This document shows, in pieces, positions 27,292 to 36,399 of a stretch of 64,000 nucleotides of DNA. Location of the stretch: NCBI RefSeq assembly GCF_012034935.1, contig NZ_JAATEN010000004.1, forward strand, positions 1-64,000, given 5' to 3'. The notes under the pieces are model-generated. The model was not told where the DNA came from. It worked only from the letters and a program-made list of their open reading frames with translations, and did not search any database. Within the stretch, counting starts at the first letter, position 1. Each line of letters opens with the position of its first letter. A program made the position numbers and the translations under genes. This DNA is from Streptomyces zingiberis. GTDB taxonomy: Bacteria; Actinomycetota; Actinomycetes; Streptomycetales; Streptomycetaceae.

Positions 27292-28116
27292 ATGGCACAG
27301 GAGAAGACGGGGGCGGGCCACCAGATGATGGGACCGGCGCATTCACTCTCGGGAGCGGCGGCCTGGCTGGGGGCGGGAGCGGTGGCCTCGGTGGCCGGCC
27401 ATCCCATGCCGTGGCCGGTGCTCGTCATCGGCGCGCTGATCTGCTCCGGCGCGGCCCTCGCCCCCGATCTGGACCACAAGGCGGCGACCATATCGCGGGC
27501 CTTCGGGCCGGTCTCGCGTACCCTCTGCGAGATCATGGACCGTCTCTCGTCGGCGGTCTACAAGGCCACGAGGAAACCGGGCGATCCGCGGCGCAACGGC
27601 GGCCACCGCACCCTCACCCACACCTGGCTGTGGGCCGTGCTCATCGGCACCGGCACCTCGGTGCTGGCGATGACCGGCGACCGCTGGGCGGTGCTCTTCA
27701 TCCTCTTCGTCCACATGGTGCTCGCCGTGGAGGGACTCCTCTGGCGGGCGGCCCGGGTCTCCAGCGACATCCTCGTCTGGCTGCTGGGCGCCACCAGCGC
27801 CTGGATCCTGGCCGACGTGCTCAGCGACACCCCCAGCGGTGCCGGCTGGCTTTTCACCGCACCGGGGCAGGAGTATCTCTGGCTCGGCCTGCCCGTCGTC
27901 CTGGGGGCGCTGGTGCACTGCGTGGGCGACGCGATCACCATCTCCGGCTGCCCGATCCTGTGGCCGATACCGATAGGCAACAAGCGCTGGTACCCGGTGG
28001 GCCCGCCGAAGCCGATGCGCTTCCGCGCCGGGAGCTGGATAGAGATGAAGGTCCTGATGCCGGCGTTCATGCTGCTCGGCGGTATCGGCGGGGTGGCCGC
28101 CCTCAACATCATCTGA
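27292..28116 (+). CDS. membrane-bound metal-dependent hydrolase (DUF457/YdjM type)
   Basis: A 274-residue multi-span protein. The predicted metal-site residues of the YdjM/DUF457 family are visible: GPAHSLSGAAAW at the N-terminus, LAPDLDHKAAT near residue 65, HRTLTHTWLW near residue 105 and GALVHCVGDAIT near residue 208. Between them lie about five to six hydrophobic segments. The substrate is unknown; relatives such as LexA-regulated YdjM are thought to be hydrolases in the inner membrane. The start is ATG 27292; a second ATG at 27325 would also retain the core. Confidence 0.85.
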   Translation: MAQEKTGAGHQMMGPAHSLSGAAAWLGAGAVASVAGHPMPWPVLVIGALICSGAALAPDLDHKAATISRAFGPVSRTLCEIMDRLSSAVYKATRKPGDPRRNGGHRTLTHTWLWAVLIGTGTSVLAMTGDRWAVLFILFVHMVLAVEGLLWRAARVSSDILVWLLGATSAWILADVLSDTPSGAGWLFTAPGQEYLWLGLPVVLGALVHCVGDAITISGCPILWPIPIGNKRWYPVGPPKPMRFRAGSWIEMKVLMPAFMLLGGIGGVAALNII

Positions 28117-28126
28117 CCCCTGGCGC

Positions 28127-28167
28127 CCGCCTGCTTCCCACCGGGCGGACCGGCGGGAAGCAGGCGG
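28127..28167. terminator. bidirectional hairpin between convergent genes
   Basis: A perfect 13-bp inverted repeat (CCGCCTGCTTCCC at 28127-28139, complement at 28155-28167) with a 15-nt loop lies between the DUF457 gene and the convergent ABC exporter gene. Confidence 0.85.
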
Positions 28168-28187
28168 ACGGACGGTACCGGGTGGTC

Positions 28188-29981
28188 TCAGCCGTGCCAG
28201 GAGCGCCACAGCGCCGCGTAGGCGCCGTCGGCCGTGACCAGCTCGTCGTGGCTGCCCAGTTCGCTGATCCGGCCGTCCTCGACGACGGCGATCAGATCGG
28301 CGTCGTGAGCGGTGTGCAGCCGGTGCGCGATCGCCACCACCGTGCGGCCGTCCAGCACCCGGGCCAGCGAGCGCTCCAGATGGCGGGCGGCGCGCGGGTC
28401 CAGCAGCGAGGTCGCCTCGTCCAGCACGAGGGTGTGCGGATCGGCCAGCACCAGCCGGGCCAGCGCGATCTGCTGGGCCTGGGCCGGCGTCAGCGCCAGA
28501 CCGCCCGAGCCGACCTCGGTGTCCAGCCCGGCGTCCAGGGCGCGGGCCCAGCCGGCCGCGTCGACGGCGGCGAGCGCCGCCCACAGCTCCCCGTCGTCCG
28601 CGCCGGCCCGGGCGAGCAGCAGGTTGTCCCGCAGGGAGCCGACGAAGACGTGGTGCTCCTGGTTGACCAGGGCCACGTGCTGCCGGACCCGTTCCGCCTC
28701 CATCCGGGCCAGCTCCGCGCCGCCGAGGGTCACCGCGCCGGTCCGCGGCGCGTAGATCCCCGCCAGCAGCCGGCCCAGGGTGGACTTGCCGGCACCGGAC
28801 GGGCCGACCAGTGCCAGCCGGGTCCCCGGCCGGATCTCCAGGGAGACGCCGTGGAGCACGTCCTGGCCGCCCGTGTGGTAGCCGAAGCGCACCCGGTCCG
28901 CGCGGACCTCGCGCCCGTCGGGCGCGCCCGCCCCGTCCGCGCCGTCGCTCCCGATCTCCCGGACACCGACCAGCCGGGCCAGGGAGACCTGCGCCACCTG
29001 GAGTTCGTCGTACCAGCGCAGGATCAGCCCCACCGGTTCGGTCAGCATCTGCGCCAGCAGCGCCCCGGTGGTCAGCGCCCCGACCGTCATCCAGCCGTTC
29101 AGGACGCAGACACCGCCGATCATCAGCGCCGAGCCGAGGATCAGCAGGTGCGAGACGTTGATGACGGGGAACAGCACGGAGCGCAGCCAGAGCGTGTACC
29201 GCTCCCACGCCGTCCATTCCTGGACACGCCGGTCGGAGAGCGCGACGCGGCGGGCGCCCAGCCGGTGCGCCTCCACGGTCCGCCCCGCGTCGACGGTCTC
29301 GGCGAGGACGGCGGCCACGGCCGCGTAGCCGGCGGCCTCGGAGCGGTAGGCGGCCGGTGCCCGGCGGTAGTACCAGCGGCAGCCGGCCAGCAGGACGGGA
29401 AGCGCCACCAGCACGGCGAGGGCCAGCGGGGGCGCCGTCACCGCCATGCCGGTCAGCAGCAGGCCCGCCCACACCACCCCGATGCAGAGCTGGGGCACGG
29501 CTTCCCGCATGGCCTCGGCCAGCCGGTCGACATCGGTGGTGATCCGGGAGAGCAGGTCACCGGTACCGGCCCGCTCCAGCACCCCCGGTGGGAGGGCCAC
29601 CGAGCGCACCAGGAAGTCCTCCCGCAGGTCGGCCAGCATGCGCTCACCCAGGACCGAGCCCCGCAGCCGCACCAGCCGGACGAAGGCCGTCTGGACCGCC
29701 AGCGCCGCCGTGAACAGCGCGACGGTGCGCACCAGGGGGATCTGCCCGTCCGCGCCGCCTCCGGTGGAGAGGTCCTCCACCAGTCCGCCGAGGAGATACG
29801 GGCCCACCATGGAGGCCGTCACCGCGACGGCGTTCACCACCACCAGCACGGCGAACGCCCGCCGGTGGCGCCGCAACAGCTCCCGCACGTAGCCGCGGAC
29901 CGTCGCCGGGGAGCCGACCGGCAGCGTGGTCGCCGACTCGGGCGCGGCCGGATCGTAGGCCGGGGGCCGTGGACCGATCAT
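28188..29981 (-). CDS. ABC exporter half, intact Walker A but degenerate signature motif
   Basis: A 597-residue type IV ABC exporter subunit: six-span membrane domain (about 40-330) fused to a nucleotide-binding domain. Walker A (GPSGAGKST, 393-401), the Q loop (LVNQEHH), Walker B (LVLDEA, 518-523) and the H-loop histidine (AHRLH, 553) are present. The LSGGQ signature is replaced by LTPAQ (498-502). The gene overlaps the upstream partner by ATGA, so the two halves are translated together. Their defects are complementary: this half supplies the P-loop and the partner supplies LSGGQ to one working ATP site. The substrate is unknown; lipids, peptides or drugs are typical. Confidence 0.9.
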   Translation of the reverse strand: MIGPRPPAYDPAAPESATTLPVGSPATVRGYVRELLRRHRRAFAVLVVVNAVAVTASMVGPYLLGGLVEDLSTGGGADGQIPLVRTVALFTAALAVQTAFVRLVRLRGSVLGERMLADLREDFLVRSVALPPGVLERAGTGDLLSRITTDVDRLAEAMREAVPQLCIGVVWAGLLLTGMAVTAPPLALAVLVALPVLLAGCRWYYRRAPAAYRSEAAGYAAVAAVLAETVDAGRTVEAHRLGARRVALSDRRVQEWTAWERYTLWLRSVLFPVINVSHLLILGSALMIGGVCVLNGWMTVGALTTGALLAQMLTEPVGLILRWYDELQVAQVSLARLVGVREIGSDGADGAGAPDGREVRADRVRFGYHTGGQDVLHGVSLEIRPGTRLALVGPSGAGKSTLGRLLAGIYAPRTGAVTLGGAELARMEAERVRQHVALVNQEHHVFVGSLRDNLLLARAGADDGELWAALAAVDAAGWARALDAGLDTEVGSGGLALTPAQAQQIALARLVLADPHTLVLDEATSLLDPRAARHLERSLARVLDGRTVVAIAHRLHTAHDADLIAVVEDGRISELGSHDELVTADGAYAALWRSWHG

Positions 29982-31939
29982 GCCGGTTCCTCCATCTCCG
30001 CGCGCCCGGAGCGCGGCCCGCGCTCCGGGCGGCTGCCTCGGGCCAGGGCCGCCTCCGGCCGTGGGGTGTCGTCCGTGGCGCCCCGGGTGACGACGGCCCG
30101 GTACCCGGCGTCGGCGCGCAGCAGCTCACGGTGGGTGCCCGCGGCGGACACCCGGCCTCCGGGCAGGAACACCACCCGGTCCGCGCGGTCCAGCAGCAGC
30201 GGGCTGGAGGAGAACACCACGGTGGTCCGCCCCTGCCGCAGGGCGCGCAGTCCGTCCGCGACGCGCGCCTCGGTGTGCGCGTCGACCGCGCTGGTCGGTT
30301 CGTCCAGCACCAGCACCTCGGGATCGGTCACCAGGGAGCGCGCCAGGGCGAGCCGCTGACGCTGACCGCCGGAGAGGGAGCGTCCCCGCTCGGTGATCCG
30401 GCTGTCGAGGGGGTCGGGCGGGCCGCCGGCGGTGGACCGGGAGAGGGCGGACAGCACGTCGTCGCACCGGGCGGCGGTGAGGGCGTCGGCCGCGGCCACC
30501 CGGCCGGAGGACGGGACGTCGAGCAGTTCCCGCAGGGTGCCGGAGAGCAGCACCGGGTCCTTGTCCTGGACCAGGACGGCCGTCCGGGCCTCGGCGAGCG
30601 GCAGCGTGTCCAGCGGGACGCCGCCGAGCAGCACCGACGGCCCCTCCGGGGGTGGCGCCGTCTCCGCCGCCGGGCCGTCCGGGCCCCCGGCCGCGTCCAG
30701 CGGCTCCCGTGCGTCCGGCGCGTTCCCGTCCGTGCCCGGCCGGGGGCGGAGCACCCGCGCGGTGGGCTCCTCTGCCGGGGTGTGGCCGCCGAGCCGGTCG
30801 GCGAGCCGGCCGGCGACGTCCGGGTCCCCGCAGACCGCGACGGTCAGCTGTCCCGCCGGGGCGAGCAGCCCGCTCACCGGGTCGTACAGATCCCCGCCGG
30901 GTGGGGATCCGTTCCCGGCGTGGCCTCGCGCGGTCACGGGCCCGGTACGGCGCAGCGCCAGGACCCGCGCCGCCCGCTTCGCGGAGGGCTTGGAGAAGGA
31001 GTACGCCATGGCGATCTCCTCGAAGTGGCGGAGCGGGAACAGCAGGAACGTCACCGCCCCGTAGACCGCCACCAGTTCGCCCAGGGAGATCCGCCCCGCC
31101 CGGGCCAGGGAGACGCCATACCACACCACGCCCACCAGCAGCAGGCCGGGGAGCAGCACCTGCACCGCGCTGATCAGCGCCCACATCCGGGCGCTGCGGA
31201 CGGCCGCCCGCCGCACCTCCTGCGAGGCACGCCGGTAGCGCCGCAGGAAGAGTTCCTCACCACCGATGCCGCGCAGCACCCGCAACCCCGCCACGGTGTC
31301 GGAGGCCAGCTCGGTGGCGCGGCCGGCCTTCTCCCGCTGCTCGTCCGCCCGGCGGGTGGCGGGGGGCAGCAGCGGCAGCACGGCCAGCACCAGCAGCGGA
31401 ACCCCCACCGCCACCACGGCGCCCAGCGCGGGCTGGTGGATCACCAGGACGGCGCAGACGGCGACCGTGGTGACCACCGCGGCGGTGAACCGGGAGAGGG
31501 CTTCCACGAACCAGCCGATCTTCTCCACGTCACCGGTGGAGACCGCGGTGATCTCCCCCGCGGCGACCCGCCGGGTGAGACCGGCGCCCATCTCGGCCGT
31601 CTTCCGCGCGAGCAGCTGCTGCACCCGGGCGGCCGCGGTGATCCAGTTGGTGACGGCCGCGCGGTGCAGCATCGTGTCGGCGGTGGCGACCACCGCGGCG
31701 AGGGCGGCGACCATGCCGCCGGCCAGTGCCAGCCGCTCCCCGGAGCCGTCCACCACGGCCTGCACGGCGATTCCCACCACCAGCGGTACGGCCGCGAGCG
31801 CCGACATGTGGGCGGTGCCCCAGGCCAGCGACTTGAGCTGGCCGCCGAGCTGGCACCGGCCGAGCCACAGCAGGAGACGCCCGCCGGACCGGGTGTCGGG
31901 GACGCCCGGATCGCGGTACGGAAGATCGTGAATGTGCAT
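29978..31939 (-). CDS. ABC exporter half, P-loop lost but LSGGQ intact
   Basis: 653 residues, the partner of the preceding half. The membrane domain occupies about 35-320. In the nucleotide-binding part the Walker A position reads AVCGDPDVAGRLADRLGG (about 368-385), with no GxxGxGKS/T lysine, and the H-loop region reads VVFSSSPLLLD (no histidine). In contrast LSGGQRQRLALARS (522-535) and Walker B EVLVLDEPTSAVD (about 541-553) are perfect. A low-complexity insertion (about 385-435) separates the strands after the lost P-loop. ATG at 31939 (MHIHDLPYRDPGVPDTRSGG) has only a weak GGGGTG site. It is divergent from the L,D-transpeptidase gene. Confidence 0.88.
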   Translation of the reverse strand: MHIHDLPYRDPGVPDTRSGGRLLLWLGRCQLGGQLKSLAWGTAHMSALAAVPLVVGIAVQAVVDGSGERLALAGGMVAALAAVVATADTMLHRAAVTNWITAAARVQQLLARKTAEMGAGLTRRVAAGEITAVSTGDVEKIGWFVEALSRFTAAVVTTVAVCAVLVIHQPALGAVVAVGVPLLVLAVLPLLPPATRRADEQREKAGRATELASDTVAGLRVLRGIGGEELFLRRYRRASQEVRRAAVRSARMWALISAVQVLLPGLLLVGVVWYGVSLARAGRISLGELVAVYGAVTFLLFPLRHFEEIAMAYSFSKPSAKRAARVLALRRTGPVTARGHAGNGSPPGGDLYDPVSGLLAPAGQLTVAVCGDPDVAGRLADRLGGHTPAEEPTARVLRPRPGTDGNAPDAREPLDAAGGPDGPAAETAPPPEGPSVLLGGVPLDTLPLAEARTAVLVQDKDPVLLSGTLRELLDVPSSGRVAAADALTAARCDDVLSALSRSTAGGPPDPLDSRITERGRSLSGGQRQRLALARSLVTDPEVLVLDEPTSAVDAHTEARVADGLRALRQGRTTVVFSSSPLLLDRADRVVFLPGGRVSAAGTHRELLRADAGYRAVVTRGATDDTPRPEAALARGSRPERGPRSGRAEMEEPA

Positions 31940-32048
31940 GTCACCCCAGCGGTCGTATCGCGGACTTCCCGGCGGGATGCCAGGCTCGCCGTTCCCCCGG
32001 TCCCCATCAAATGGTTTTCCGCTGCCCGCCGGGTGCGACCATGGGGCC

Positions 32049-32795
32049 ATGCGCATCACCGCCCTCCACCGGACAGCGACCGCCCTCGCGGTGACCGGGC
32101 TCCTCCTCACCCTCGCGGGCTGCGGCGGCGCGGGAAACGCGAAGGACGCGGGGAACGCGACGGCTCCGCCCGGCGGAGGCAAGCCCTCCGCCGGGCGCTC
32201 CCCGGCGGCGGACCCGACCGTCCTCCCGGGCGTCGGGGAGCGGCTGCGGGACCGCGTCCCGGGCGACTCCCGCCAGGTCCTCGTGGTCCGCGGCGAGGGC
32301 CGGGACGAAGCCGGTGCCCGCGCCGTGCTCTACACTCGGCAGGGGCGGGTCTGGGAACGCGACCGCGCCTGGCCGGCGCACAACGGCAAGCGCGGCTGGA
32401 CGACCGGCCACCGCGCCGGTGACCGGCGGAGCCCTTCGGGGGTGTTCACCCTCTCCGACGCCGGAGGCGTTCTCCCCGACCCCGGCGCCCGGCTGCCCTA
32501 CACGCGCTCCGCGGCGTTCACCGCCCCCCGCTCCTGGCCCAAGACGCACTGGCACGACTTCGACTACGTCATCGCCATCGACTACAACCGGGTCCGGGGC
32601 ACCGCGCCGAACGACCCCAACCGGCCCGAGGGCGAGGCCAAGGGCGGGTACATCTGGCTCCACATGGACCACGGCAGCGGCACCTCCGGGTGCGTGAGCC
32701 TGCCCCGGGCCGGTATGGAGTACCTGCTGCGCACGCTGGATCCCGCCGCGCATCCGGTCGTGGTGATGGGGGACAAGGGCTACCTCGCCGGGTGA
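32049..32795 (+). CDS. L,D-transpeptidase-type lipoprotein (YkuD domain)
   Basis: A 248-residue exported protein. The signal peptide ends in the lipobox LTLAGC (lipidated Cys near residue 23), followed by a disordered Gly/Ala/Pro linker. The catalytic domain (about 65-245) has the YkuD active site HMDHGSGTSGCVSL, with His, Cys and Ser/Gly as in HxxG-x-CxS. Such enzymes form 3-3 peptidoglycan cross-links or attach molecules to the wall; some stand-alone actinomycete proteins of this shape are uncharacterised. A 9-bp tandem repeat follows the stop. Confidence 0.85.
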   Translation: MRITALHRTATALAVTGLLLTLAGCGGAGNAKDAGNATAPPGGGKPSAGRSPAADPTVLPGVGERLRDRVPGDSRQVLVVRGEGRDEAGARAVLYTRQGRVWERDRAWPAHNGKRGWTTGHRAGDRRSPSGVFTLSDAGGVLPDPGARLPYTRSAAFTAPRSWPKTHWHDFDYVIAIDYNRVRGTAPNDPNRPEGEAKGGYIWLHMDHGSGTSGCVSLPRAGMEYLLRTLDPAAHPVVVMGDKGYLAG

Positions 32796-32807
32796 GCCGC
32801 CCCTGTA

Positions 32808-32834
32808 CGCCCCGGACGCCCCGGACGCCCCGGA
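32808..32834. repeat. three 9-bp tandem repeats downstream of the L,D-transpeptidase gene
   Basis: CGCCCCGGA occurs three times in tandem at 32808, 32817 and 32826. It is non-coding and lies between the transpeptidase stop and the next ABC gene. Confidence 0.85.
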
Positions 32835-32936
32835 CCCGCCCCAGGAGCCGCCCGTCGCCGCCGGCCGGCCGCCCCGGACGGCGCACGCGCCACCGCCGCC
32901 CGCCGGACAAGTGATCACCGAGCCCCGAAGGAGCCC

Positions 32937-34949
32937 ATGCGTCACCACGACACCCTCGCCGTCACCGACGACGGCCGGCCGCCGGTGCCCGACCCGGAGC
33001 GGCCCGTCCAGCTCCGGCGTGTTCTGCGCCTGTTCCGCCCCTACCGGGGCCGGCTGGCGCTCGTCGGGCTGCTGGTGGGCGCCGCTTCCCTGGTCAACGT
33101 CGCCACGCCCTTCCTGCTGCGGGAGATCCTCGACACCGCGATCCCCGAGGGCCGCACCGGCCTGCTGAGCCTGCTCGCCCTCGGCATGCTCGCCGCCGCC
33201 GTCGCCGGGGGCGTGTTCGGGGTGGTGCAGACCCTGATCTCCACCACCGTCGGCCAGCGGGTGATGCACGATCTGCGGACCGCGGTCTACGACCGGTTGC
33301 AGCGGATGTCGCTGGCCTTCTTCACCCGCACGCGCACCGGCGAGGTGCAGTCCCGGATCGCCGACGACATCGGCGGGATGCAGGCCACGGTGACCTCCAC
33401 GGCCACCTCCCTGGTCTCCAACCTCACCGGCGTCATCGCCACCGTGGTCGCCATGGTCGCCCTGGACTGGCGGCTGACCGTGGTGTCGCTCGCCCTGCTG
33501 CCGCTGTTCGTGTGGATCAGCCGCCGGGTCGGCCAGGAACGGAAGAAGATCACCGCGCAGCGGCAGAAGCAGATGGCGGCGATGGCCGCGATGGTCACCG
33601 AGTCGCTCTCCGTCAGCGGCATCCTGCTGGGCCGCACCATGGGCCGCGCGGATTCCCTGGCCGGCCGGTTCTCGGAGGAGTCGGAACGGCTCGCGCGGCT
33701 GGAGATCCGCTCCAGCATGGCGGGCCGCTGGCGGATGGCCGTCATCGGGGTCGTCATGGCGGCCATGCCCGCGGTGATCTACTGGGCCGCGGGGCTGGCA
33801 CTGCGCGGAGGCGGGCCGCAGATCTCCCTCGGCACCCTCGTCGCCTTCGTCTCCCTCCAGCAGGGGCTCTTCCGCCCCACGGTCAGCCTGCTCTCCACCG
33901 GAGTGCAGATCCAGGCGTCCCTGGCGCTCTTCCAGCGGATCTTCGAGTACCTCGACCTGCCGGTGGACATCACCGAACCGGAGCGCCCCGTCCCGCTGGA
34001 GCGGGTCCGCGGCGAGGTCCGCTTCGAGAGCGTCGACTTCCACTACGGCGCCGCCCCGGGCGGCACCGGCGGTGACGGGGGAAAGACCGGCCCGACCCTC
34101 TCCGGCATCGACCTCACCGTCCCGGCCGGCGGCAGCCTCGCCGTGGTCGGGCCGACCGGCTCCGGCAAGAGCACCCTCGGCCAGCTCGTGCCGCGGCTGT
34201 ACGACGTCACCGGCGGGCGCGTACTGCTGGACGGCGTCGACGTGCGCGAACTGTCCTTCGACACCCTCGCCCGGGCCGTGGGCGTCGTGTCCCAGGAGAC
34301 CTATCTCTTCCACGCCTCCGTCGCCGACAACCTGCGCTTCGCCCGGCCCGGGGCGACCGCCGAGGAGATCCGGGAAGCGGCCCGGGCGGCCCAGATCCAC
34401 GACCACATCGAAAGCCTGCCCGACGGCTACGACACCCTCGTCGGCGAGCGCGGCCACCGCTTCTCCGGCGGGGAGAAGCAGCGCCTGGCCATCGCCCGCA
34501 CCATTCTGCGCGACCCGCCGGTGCTCATCCTGGACGAGGCGACGAGCGCCCTGGACACCCGCACCGAACAGGCCGTGCAGCGCGCGCTCGACGAACTCTC
34601 CCGGCGGCGCACGACCATCACCATCGCCCACCGGCTCTCCACCATCAGGGAGGCCGGCCAGATCGTCGTCCTCGACGGCGGCCGGATCGCCGAGCGCGGC
34701 ACCCACGCGGAGCTGATGGCCCTGGGCGGGCGGTACGCGGCCCTGGTGCGCCGGGACGCGGAGACGGCGGAGGAGACGGAAAAGGCTTTGGACGGCGGGA
34801 AGAGCGGGGAGACCGCCGCTTCCGGGGACGGTCTGGATTCCGGGGACGCCCGGGACGGTGCCAGCGGGCCCGTACCCTCCGCCGGAGAAGCCGTCACGGG
34901 AACGGCGCCGGACCGGCCGGGCCCGGCACCGGTCGGCGCGGGGTCCTGA
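32937..34949 (+). CDS. ABC exporter, membrane and ATPase domains fused (homodimer type)
   Basis: A 670-residue ABC exporter with all ATPase motifs intact: Walker A VVGPTGSGKST (about 402-412), Q loop VVSQETYLF, signature FSGGEKQRLAIAR (about 508), Walker B LILDEATSALD (about 530) and AHRLSTIRE. Six membrane segments span about 35-320. The N-terminal start ATG 32937 follows GAAGGAG. The C-terminal 65 residues are charged, acidic and disordered. It likely works as a homodimer, unlike the split exporter 3 kb upstream. The substrate is unknown. Confidence 0.92.
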   Translation: MRHHDTLAVTDDGRPPVPDPERPVQLRRVLRLFRPYRGRLALVGLLVGAASLVNVATPFLLREILDTAIPEGRTGLLSLLALGMLAAAVAGGVFGVVQTLISTTVGQRVMHDLRTAVYDRLQRMSLAFFTRTRTGEVQSRIADDIGGMQATVTSTATSLVSNLTGVIATVVAMVALDWRLTVVSLALLPLFVWISRRVGQERKKITAQRQKQMAAMAAMVTESLSVSGILLGRTMGRADSLAGRFSEESERLARLEIRSSMAGRWRMAVIGVVMAAMPAVIYWAAGLALRGGGPQISLGTLVAFVSLQQGLFRPTVSLLSTGVQIQASLALFQRIFEYLDLPVDITEPERPVPLERVRGEVRFESVDFHYGAAPGGTGGDGGKTGPTLSGIDLTVPAGGSLAVVGPTGSGKSTLGQLVPRLYDVTGGRVLLDGVDVRELSFDTLARAVGVVSQETYLFHASVADNLRFARPGATAEEIREAARAAQIHDHIESLPDGYDTLVGERGHRFSGGEKQRLAIARTILRDPPVLILDEATSALDTRTEQAVQRALDELSRRRTTITIAHRLSTIREAGQIVVLDGGRIAERGTHAELMALGGRYAALVRRDAETAEETEKALDGGKSGETAASGDGLDSGDARDGASGPVPSAGEAVTGTAPDRPGPAPVGAGS

Positions 34950-35029
34950 CGTCCTGACCCCGCGGCCGGTCCGCGGAGAACGTGCGGTGGGCGCGGGCCG
35001 GTGGGCGCGGGCCGGCCGGCCGCGCGGGT

Positions 35030-36334
35030 TCAGGCCGCGGCCGTGCCCGGGGCCGGCAGCCGCCGGACCTCGCGCGCCGCGACGCGCCCGTAGCGGTTGG
35101 CGCCGACGGTGCTCGCCGATGGGCCGTAGCCGACCAGGTGGATCCGCGGGTCGCGGACCACCCGGGTGCCCTCCACGTGGATGCCGCCGCCCTTCTCCCG
35201 GAGCCGCAGCGGCGCCAGGTGGTCCAGGGCGGCGCGGAAACCGGTGGCCCACAGGATCGTGTCGGCCACCGCGGTCCGGCCGTCCTTCCAGGCCACGCCG
35301 TCCGGGGTGAGCCGGGCGAACATCGGCCGGCGGACCAGCACGCCGCTCTCCCGGCCGCGCCGCACCTCCTCGTTCATCAGCAGGCCCGTCACCGACACCA
35401 CGCTGCGGGGCGGCAGCCCGGCGCGCACCCGTTCGTCGACCCGGGCCACCGCCTCCCGGCCGAGGCGCTCGTCGAACGGGCCCTCGTGGAAGACCGGCGG
35501 CCGGCGGGTCACCCAGAGTGTGGACGCGGCCACCTCGGAGACCTCCAGCAGGTGCTGCACCGCCGAGGTGCCGCCGCCGACCACGACCACCCGCTCACCC
35601 GCGAAATCCGCCGGGCCCCGGTAGCCGGCGGTGTGCACCTGACGTCCCCGGAAGGTCTCCGCGCCCGGGTAGTGCGGGATGAACGGACGCTCCCAGGTGC
35701 CGGTGGCGTTGATCAGTGCCCGCGCCGACCAGTCACCGGCGGTGGTCCGCACCAGCAGCCGCCCACCGCCCCCCTCGGAGACGGAGAGGACCTCCACGGG
35801 GCGGCGCACCCGGAGGCCGAACTCCTCCTCGTAACGGGCGAAGTAGCCGCCGATGACCTCCGAGGACGGCCGGTCGGCCGGCGCGTCGCCCAGCGGCAGC
35901 CCCGGCAGGTCGTGGAGGCCGTGCACCTTCCCGTAGGTGAGCGACGGCCAGCGGTGCTGCCAGGCGCCGCCCGGAGCGGGGGAGCGGTCCAGGACGACGA
36001 AGTCCCGGCCCGGTTCGCCACCGGTCCGCCGGAGGTGGTAGGCGGCCGAGAGACCCGCCTGCCCCGCACCGACGACCACGACATCGACCTCGTCGACCTC
36101 ATCGGCGGCGTCGGCTGTCCGGGCGCCACCGGCCTCGCTGCCCCTGGCCCCGCCACCGGCCGCGCCGGCCCTGATGCCGTCCGCCGCGCCGCGGGCCCCG
36201 GCCGTCCGTGCGGCACCGTCCTGGGCACCGGGGCCCCCGGCCGGTCCGACGGCCTCGGCGGGCACGGCACGCACCGGGGCCGGGTGCAGCGCCGGGTCCG
36301 CCGGGTTCACGCCGTCCGTCCGGAAATCCTTCAT
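35030..36334 (-). CDS. flavin-dependent monooxygenase-like protein (FMO/ArsO-like)
   Basis: 434 residues. After an unusually long Ala/Gly/Pro-rich N-terminal extension (about 80 residues) comes the FAD site VVVVGAGQAGLSAAYHL, the NADPH site VVVVGGGTSAVQHLLEV and the ATGF-type motif LWATGFRAALDHL. Overall order matches class B flavoprotein monooxygenases and related NAD(P)/FAD oxidoreductases. The true start may be further in than ATG 36334, near the EVDVVVVGAGQ strand; no clear ribosome-binding site decides it. The gene is convergent with the ABC exporter and divergent from the YjbQ gene. Confidence 0.8.
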   Translation of the reverse strand: MKDFRTDGVNPADPALHPAPVRAVPAEAVGPAGGPGAQDGAARTAGARGAADGIRAGAAGGGARGSEAGGARTADAADEVDEVDVVVVGAGQAGLSAAYHLRRTGGEPGRDFVVLDRSPAPGGAWQHRWPSLTYGKVHGLHDLPGLPLGDAPADRPSSEVIGGYFARYEEEFGLRVRRPVEVLSVSEGGGGRLLVRTTAGDWSARALINATGTWERPFIPHYPGAETFRGRQVHTAGYRGPADFAGERVVVVGGGTSAVQHLLEVSEVAASTLWVTRRPPVFHEGPFDERLGREAVARVDERVRAGLPPRSVVSVTGLLMNEEVRRGRESGVLVRRPMFARLTPDGVAWKDGRTAVADTILWATGFRAALDHLAPLRLREKGGGIHVEGTRVVRDPRIHLVGYGPSASTVGANRYGRVAAREVRRLPAPGTAAA

Positions 36335-36399
36335 GCCCCCGACAACCCGAACGGGCCCCGGTGTCTTCCCCGGGCGCCGTCATCGGCCAGGATGGAGGC

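Noticed and set aside
27171..30359. 1062-codon plus-strand open frame overlapping the DUF457 gene and the ABC exporter pair
   Set aside because: Shadow frame of genes with clear motifs in other frames.
29978..31939. Reading this ABC half as a pseudogene because its P-loop is missing
   Set aside because: The frame is intact over 653 codons, is ATGA-coupled to its partner, and keeps perfect LSGGQ and Walker B. Complementary degeneracy explains the loss better.
29969..32422. 817-codon plus-strand frame opposite the second ABC exporter half
   Set aside because: Antisense shadow. The minus-strand product has intact LSGGQ and Walker B.
35005..35025. G+C-rich palindrome (GCGCGGGCCGG/CCGGCCGCGC) between the ABC exporter and the flavoprotein gene as a terminator
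   Set aside because: The arms meet with no loop and contain a bulge; the surrounding GGCC-rich composition makes this likely by chance.
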